Shown: positions 63,901 to 64,000 of the stretch, one piece after another
Layout: each line of letters opens with the position of its first letter
How positions within the stretch are numbered: the stretch's first letter is position 1
Source: Diphasiastrum complanatum
Lineage: Eukaryota; Streptophyta; Lycopodiopsida; Lycopodiales; Lycopodiaceae
Length of the DNA: 64,000 nucleotides
NCBI GenBank assembly: GCA_029204225.1
Contig: CM055101.1
Span: forward strand, 33,363,683-33,427,682
Reading direction: 5' to 3'
Position numbers and translations under genes: made by a program
Notes under the pieces: model-generated
Seen by the model: only the letters and a program-made list of their open reading frames with translations
What the model was told of the DNA's origin: nothing
Databases searched by the model: none

Positions 63901-64000
63901 TTAGTAAAGTAGCACACATACCTGCACACCAATTGATACTTGTCGCAGATGAAATACAGAAGTTTCGGATGCTGCCAGAATTCCCTCATCAGTTGAAAGC
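34119..64000 (-). CDS. VPS39: VPS39/Vam6 vacuolar tethering subunit (gene span, 5' end outside window)
   Basis: This gene encodes the plant homologue of Vps39/Vam6, a subunit of the HOPS tethering complex that acts with Rab7-type GTPases when membranes fuse with the vacuole. Nine exons join without stop or phase conflict (2209 nt; 735 codons plus stop, after one leading base). In order they give the end of the N-terminal beta-propeller-like region ([11 protein letters not shown]), the helical clathrin-repeat-like body ([17 protein letters not shown] onwards) and the C-terminal zinc-binding domain with [17 protein letters not shown]. Plant family members are about 1000 residues, so roughly the first 270 are missing at the window edge. 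Order and splice phase match throughout. VPS3/TGFBRAP1 is a relative, but the C-terminus fits VPS39 best. Three introns exceed 5 kb and hold retroelements. Confidence 0.95.
34470..34568 (-). CDS. VPS39: VPS39 exon (33 codons)
   Basis: In phase 0 on both sides, with a CAG acceptor and GTATGC donor. It encodes [19 protein letters not shown] and a basic stretch, closely matching the plant VPS39 helical region before the zinc domain. Confidence 0.95.
34707..35210 (-). CDS. VPS39: VPS39 exon (168 codons)
   Basis: Starts after TTTTAG with [15 protein letters not shown] and ends DTKLQ before a GTAGTG donor. It contains a serine/aspartate-rich acidic linker ([16 protein letters not shown]) as in other plant VPS39 proteins, followed by the [11 protein letters not shown] helix. 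Open throughout. Confidence 0.96.
35407..35649 (-). CDS. VPS39: VPS39 exon (81 codons)
   Basis: Flanked by a CAG acceptor and GTCTGT donor and phase 0. It encodes the [10 protein letters not shown] helix and the [20 protein letters not shown] block, a strongly conserved part of the clathrin-repeat-like body (Vps39 domain 1). Confidence 0.95.
35747..35974 (-). CDS. VPS39: VPS39 exon (76 codons)
   Basis: Follows a 10.8 kb intron. The acceptor is CAG at 35975 and the donor GTATGA. It encodes [18 protein letters not shown] through SSELQNEL. The plant consensus at the start reads P-L-C/G-x-x-D, in agreement. Confidence 0.95.
37190..37386 (+). pseudogene. Gypsy chromodomain fragment
   Basis: The plus strand encodes [19 protein letters not shown] with a downstream PYPEFV block, homologous to the chromodomain end at 43129-43240. 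A stop interrupts it. A purine tract (GGGGGGAAGGAT) then leads into an LTR. The rest of the element is absent; the left limit is approximate. Confidence 0.83.
37387..37846 (+). repeat. Gypsy chromovirus LTR (third copy)
   Basis: About 460 bp from TGTTACAG to TTGTGACA, clearly related to the two LTRs of the element at 39170-43733 but more diverged from them than they are from each other. It is preceded by the truncated Gypsy 3' end. Confidence 0.88.
37847..38100 (-). pseudogene. Copia RT N-terminal fragment
   Basis: The minus strand reads [18 protein letters not shown] and [10 protein letters not shown], the segment at the start of Copia RT, with stops. It directly follows the pre-integrase domain at 38100, so the integrase core has been deleted. 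The left side is cut by the chromovirus LTR. Confidence 0.78.
38100..39169 (-). pseudogene. Copia gag (C-terminal), protease and pre-integrase
   Basis: The minus strand from 39169: [16 protein letters not shown] gag block, a [10 protein letters not shown] block (38722-39030), then protease ([11 protein letters not shown], 38291-38602, with the usual serine after the aspartate changed to leucine) and the pre-integrase [10 protein letters not shown]. Stops and shifts break it. Its N-terminal gag continues at 43734-44041 beyond the nested Gypsy. Confidence 0.87.
39170..39648 (+). repeat. Chromovirus 5' LTR
   Basis: 479 bp, starting TGTTAGAGTCC and ending TTGTGACA. It differs from the 3' LTR by a few substitutions and 1-3 base indels. 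Confidence 0.95.
39651..39662 (+). promoter_or_regulatory. Primer-binding site, initiator-Met tRNA
   Basis: TGGTACCAGAGC, one mismatch from the standard primer site, two bases after the 5' LTR. Confidence 0.9.
39663..40580 (+). other. Chromovirus leader, gag and protease mostly deleted
   Basis: A long leader-like region with no complete gag or protease reading frame. The RT N-terminus starts immediately to its right, so an internal deletion of roughly the whole gag-protease block is inferred. Confidence 0.7.
40581..41587 (+). pseudogene. Gypsy reverse transcriptase and RNase H (broken)
   Basis: Several frames in order: [17 protein letters not shown] and NRPPYRM-like start (40581-40730), [19 protein letters not shown] and [12 protein letters not shown] (40741-40953), [12 protein letters not shown] (40950-41060), then FIDDILVIS, the catalytic block with F in place of Y (41066-41587), then RNase H with [18 protein letters not shown] short deletion removes the KKKDGSLR-type segment before VDYRGL. 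Frame changes and stops make it inactive. Confidence 0.93.
41611..43131 (+). pseudogene. Gypsy RNase H end and integrase
   Basis: Two large open frames (41611-42072, 42115-43131) broken by a stop at 42070. The first has [10 protein letters not shown], then the [13 protein letters not shown] zinc-binding start. The second covers the core with [30 protein letters not shown] and [13 protein letters not shown] (the catalytic D, D and E are present), and the C-terminal [13 protein letters not shown] block. Confidence 0.95.
43129..43237 (+). pseudogene. Gypsy chromodomain
   Basis: Immediately after a TAA at 43129-43131, [17 protein letters not shown] and QKSYPEFV encode the aromatic and acidic core of the chromodomain that marks chromoviruses. 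The stop separates it from integrase in this copy. Confidence 0.9.
43258..43733 (+). repeat. Chromovirus 3' LTR
   Basis: 476 bp from TGTTAGAG to TTGTGACA, preceded by the purine tract GAGGAGGGAAGGAT and followed by GTTTG. Confidence 0.95.
43734..44041 (-). pseudogene. Copia gag N-terminal fragment
   Basis: The minus strand encodes [18 protein letters not shown], then [26 protein letters not shown] and DIRDVTAKL, where the chromovirus interrupts it. It resumes in phase at 39169. The family is the same as 15627-18930. Confidence 0.9.
44117..44128 (-). promoter_or_regulatory. Degenerate primer-binding site of the Copia
   Basis: The minus strand reads TGGTCTCAGTGC, two changes from TGGTATCAGAGC, and is followed on plus by TGTTGAAAAATGG, the expected start of the adjacent LTR (44129 rightwards). 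The LTR's other end was not found. Confidence 0.7.
46785..47114 (-). CDS. VPS39: VPS39 exon (110 codons)
   Basis: Lies between introns of 5.5 and 10.8 kb. The acceptor is TTACAG and the donor GTGATG; phase 0 both sides. It encodes [16 protein letters not shown], a KGPNYCDV block and the ALVEYLK end, all landmarks of the VPS39 helical body. Confidence 0.95.
50755..51115 (+). pseudogene. Gypsy integrase fragment
   Basis: The plus strand reads, across frame changes, [15 protein letters not shown] (zinc-binding start) and [15 protein letters not shown] (core), with a gap between them. It is a decayed Gypsy integrase piece without LTRs. Confidence 0.85.
51644..51694. repeat. (GA)n microsatellite
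   Basis: An uninterrupted GA run of ~51 bp, followed by GAAA repeats. Predicted proteins here are artefacts. Confidence 0.97.
51813..51853. repeat. (AG)n microsatellite
   Basis: A second GA run ~120 bp from the first, about 40 bp long. Confidence 0.95.
52584..53013 (-). CDS. VPS39: VPS39 exon (143 codons plus split Arg)
   Basis: The first base completes an Arg codon split across the 495-bp intron. It encodes [18 protein letters not shown], a variable acidic middle and the [19 protein letters not shown] helix, ending PAEK before a GTCCGT donor. The first part is well conserved; the middle is poorly conserved in the family. Confidence 0.95.
53509..53621 (-). CDS. VPS39: VPS39 exon (113 nt)
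   Basis: Follows a 10.3 kb intron, acceptor ACCAG, donor GTAGTA. It encodes [20 protein letters not shown] and the SIHIR end, where the beta-propeller-like region gives way to the helical repeats. It ends in phase 2 inside an Arg codon. Confidence 0.96.
54440..55760 (-). pseudogene. Gypsy gag end, protease and RT fragment
   Basis: The minus strand, from 55760: a K/R-rich gag tail, then a 147-codon frame (54977-55420) with [13 protein letters not shown], the Gypsy protease active-site region with T replaced by I after D, and then RT pieces with HMCVDY and [17 protein letters not shown] near 54440-54620. Stops and shifts interrupt it. It is related to the Gypsy segment inside the Copia at 26893-27556. 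Confidence 0.82.
56660..57152 (-). repeat. Probable 3' LTR of the element at 57148-60465
   Basis: The minus strand has a purine tract (GAAGAGGGTG) followed by TGTGAGAG, the expected LTR start at 57152. Inside is a TATA-like stretch and a CACACATGTGG word (near 56706). The far end is not determined and no matching 5' LTR is left. Confidence 0.55.
57148..58425 (-). CDS. 425-codon ORF of unknown function
   Basis: An ATG-started open frame of 425 codons, right before the purine tract of the element. It has a hydrophobic stretch near the start ([11 protein letters not shown] then [11 protein letters not shown]), another at about residue 260-285 ([18 protein letters not shown]) that could cross a membrane, an acidic EEDQE patch and a lysine-rich patch. 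No retroelement enzyme motif is present. Nothing in the family was recognised; the position resembles the extra ORF some plant LTR elements carry after pol. A host-derived sequence is possible. Confidence 0.5.
   Translation of the reverse strand: MIEMAKGCLEKTTWSKSRGNFFKAREISLVSLLMFFIDSKGLDLLGLILIFSYSTYFMMDGKFGIYLLIYDIVFSNLCGNSRSSIDEILLDQDHMFEREYFQRFRSEDIHIFDIFDDQEKGKQVEETHFALLTCFGEFSCVDNAMQVDIGSCGFHAGKASNGSEKQSLFNDFDGQEEDQEVGLKGLQQHKRKGGNLELVKSIKGRLFGKDVMDLFLQESLNSSKVKGAARKCCSSLLYLFYLMFELFHVNVCKLSRYGQTSYIVLQYLIVGVVLAFLAGFAHGNEANGGSLCHSFMAKSSSVDDILWQDGDGGSFMEFYAGDISRKDKAGGDKQANGRHSHLLFGCYNFPESSKFETHSISCYILMCKIDVRDSEASNLDTILYINYVRYFRTLETRSILRMEIILKLDQSSMVKTMPKLVEEGV
58432..59290 (-). pseudogene. 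Unrecognised coding region between protease and 425-codon ORF
   Basis: Overlapping minus-strand frames (58825-59394 and 58432-58725, plus 58214-58645) continue from the protease end into sequence with no integrase or RT motif. They are rich in D, E and S with several histidines and cysteines (for example [15 protein letters not shown]). One or more frameshifts or stops break it into pieces. The function is unknown. Confidence 0.45.
59291..59672 (-). pseudogene. Copia protease
   Basis: Frame 59436-59672 has [15 protein letters not shown], an intact aspartic protease motif, and the beginning of the next frame (to 59394) gives [11 protein letters not shown], which normally follows it. A frameshift lies near 59420. 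Confidence 0.88.
59623..60465 (-). pseudogene. Copia gag
   Basis: Frames on the minus strand cover the N-terminus (60127-60465; [18 protein letters not shown]), the central domain ([20 protein letters not shown]) and a K/G-rich linker followed by an intact [14 protein letters not shown] zinc knuckle (59623-59895). The frame changes between pieces. Gag packages the element's RNA. The primer site and 5' LTR to its right are missing. Confidence 0.9.
60466..61847. other. Intronic spacer, no genes seen
   Basis: No recognisable coding or element end, apart from the GA microsatellite. Confidence 0.45.
60864..60910. repeat. (GA)n microsatellite
   Basis: An uninterrupted ~47-bp GA run. Confidence 0.97.
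61848..62290. repeat. Tandem repeat, three units of ~153-159 bp
   Basis: The landmark TTCTTCATGCCTACAAG recurs at 61894, 62047 and (changed) 62206. Around each copy the same order of words follows, such as CTAGTTTTGGT, GCTCGCA and GTAGGGATCC. The third copy is shorter and diverged. Confidence 0.82.
62500..62890 (-). pseudogene. Gypsy gag fragment
   Basis: The minus strand reads [20 protein letters not shown] and [15 protein letters not shown], matching the central domain of plant Gypsy gag (the AEY...F...L...FIDGL pattern). A stop after the second block and no neighbouring LTR show it is a fragment. Confidence 0.75.
63922..64000 (-). CDS. VPS39: VPS39 exon, cut by window edge
   Basis: The visible 79 nt end in CAG before a GTATGT donor and encode [19 protein letters not shown] and then QVSIGVQ, matching the last strands of the N-terminal CNH-type region. 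The rest of this exon and the gene 5' end are outside the window. Confidence 0.92.

Larger units (their letters stand above)
53622..63921 (-). other. VPS39 intron, 10.3 kb, with several retroelement pieces
   Basis: Starts with donor GTATGT at 63921 and ends at the acceptor by 53622. It holds Gypsy protease/RT (54440-55760), a Copia relative (57148-60465), a satellite-like repeat (61848-62290) and Gypsy gag (62500-62890). Other stretches (53622-54439, 55761-56660 and 62891-63921) show nothing recognisable. Confidence 0.85.

Noticed and set aside
34119-64000. VPS3/TGFBRAP1 as the identity of the host gene
   Set aside because: The relative shares the fold, but the order CNH-end, clathrin-like repeats and a CX2C...HFVC end with the [11 protein letters not shown] block fits plant VPS39 better.

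Overview
The window looks like nuclear DNA from a seed plant with a large, repeat-rich genome. It holds one recognisable host gene spread over nearly 30 kb and a dense mix of mostly broken LTR retrotransposons. Very long introns filled with retroelements, long CT/GA tracts and AT-rich spacers fit a gymnosperm or another large-genome plant; the sequence alone does not give the species.

The host gene is VPS39 (Vam6), a subunit of the HOPS/CORVET-type tethering machinery for vacuole fusion. It lies on the minus strand from the right edge of the window to its stop codon at 34119. Nine exons could be placed by splice sites, phase and protein similarity: 63922-64000 (partial), 53509-53621, 52584-53013, 46785-47114, 35747-35974, 35407-35649, 34707-35210, 34470-34568 and 34119-34301. 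They encode about 735 C-terminal residues. The CNH-type N-terminus lies beyond the window. Three introns are 10.3, 5.5 and 10.8 kb and carry Copia and Gypsy insertions; the other introns are 97-495 bp.

Left of the gene (1-34 kb) is retroelement territory. At 1185-4285 is a compact non-autonomous LTR element with a 387-aa gag-like ORF. At 5691-5954 is a foldback made of nested hairpins. At 6404-9682 two related LTRs face each other around Copia and Gypsy debris. At 12267-19047 is a plus-strand Copia element whose LTR/primer-binding-site junction is split by a 2.2 kb terminal-inverted-repeat element (13390-15552); that element carries an unrecognised, probably intron-containing minus-strand gene. 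At 21510-25193 is a complete non-autonomous LTR element with a 5-bp target duplication and a 354-aa ORF unlike normal retroelement proteins. At 26038-31528 is a minus-strand Copia element that contains a Gypsy protease/RT segment fused in frame to Copia RNase H.

Inside the VPS39 introns, a plus-strand Gypsy chromovirus (39170-43733, target duplication GTTTG) sits in an older minus-strand Copia. A second chromovirus end with its LTR lies at about 37190-37846. Other pieces are a Gypsy integrase fragment (50755-51115), Gypsy protease/RT (54440-55760), a Copia relative whose integrase-RT region is replaced by unfamiliar ORFs (57148-60465), a ~155-bp tandem repeat (61848-62290) and a Gypsy gag fragment (62500-62890).

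The most unusual material is the set of LTR elements that keep LTRs, primer sites and sometimes gag but carry non-canonical ORFs, the captured gene in the TIR element, and the Gypsy/Copia chimera. All identifications were made by reading the sequence; no database search was run.
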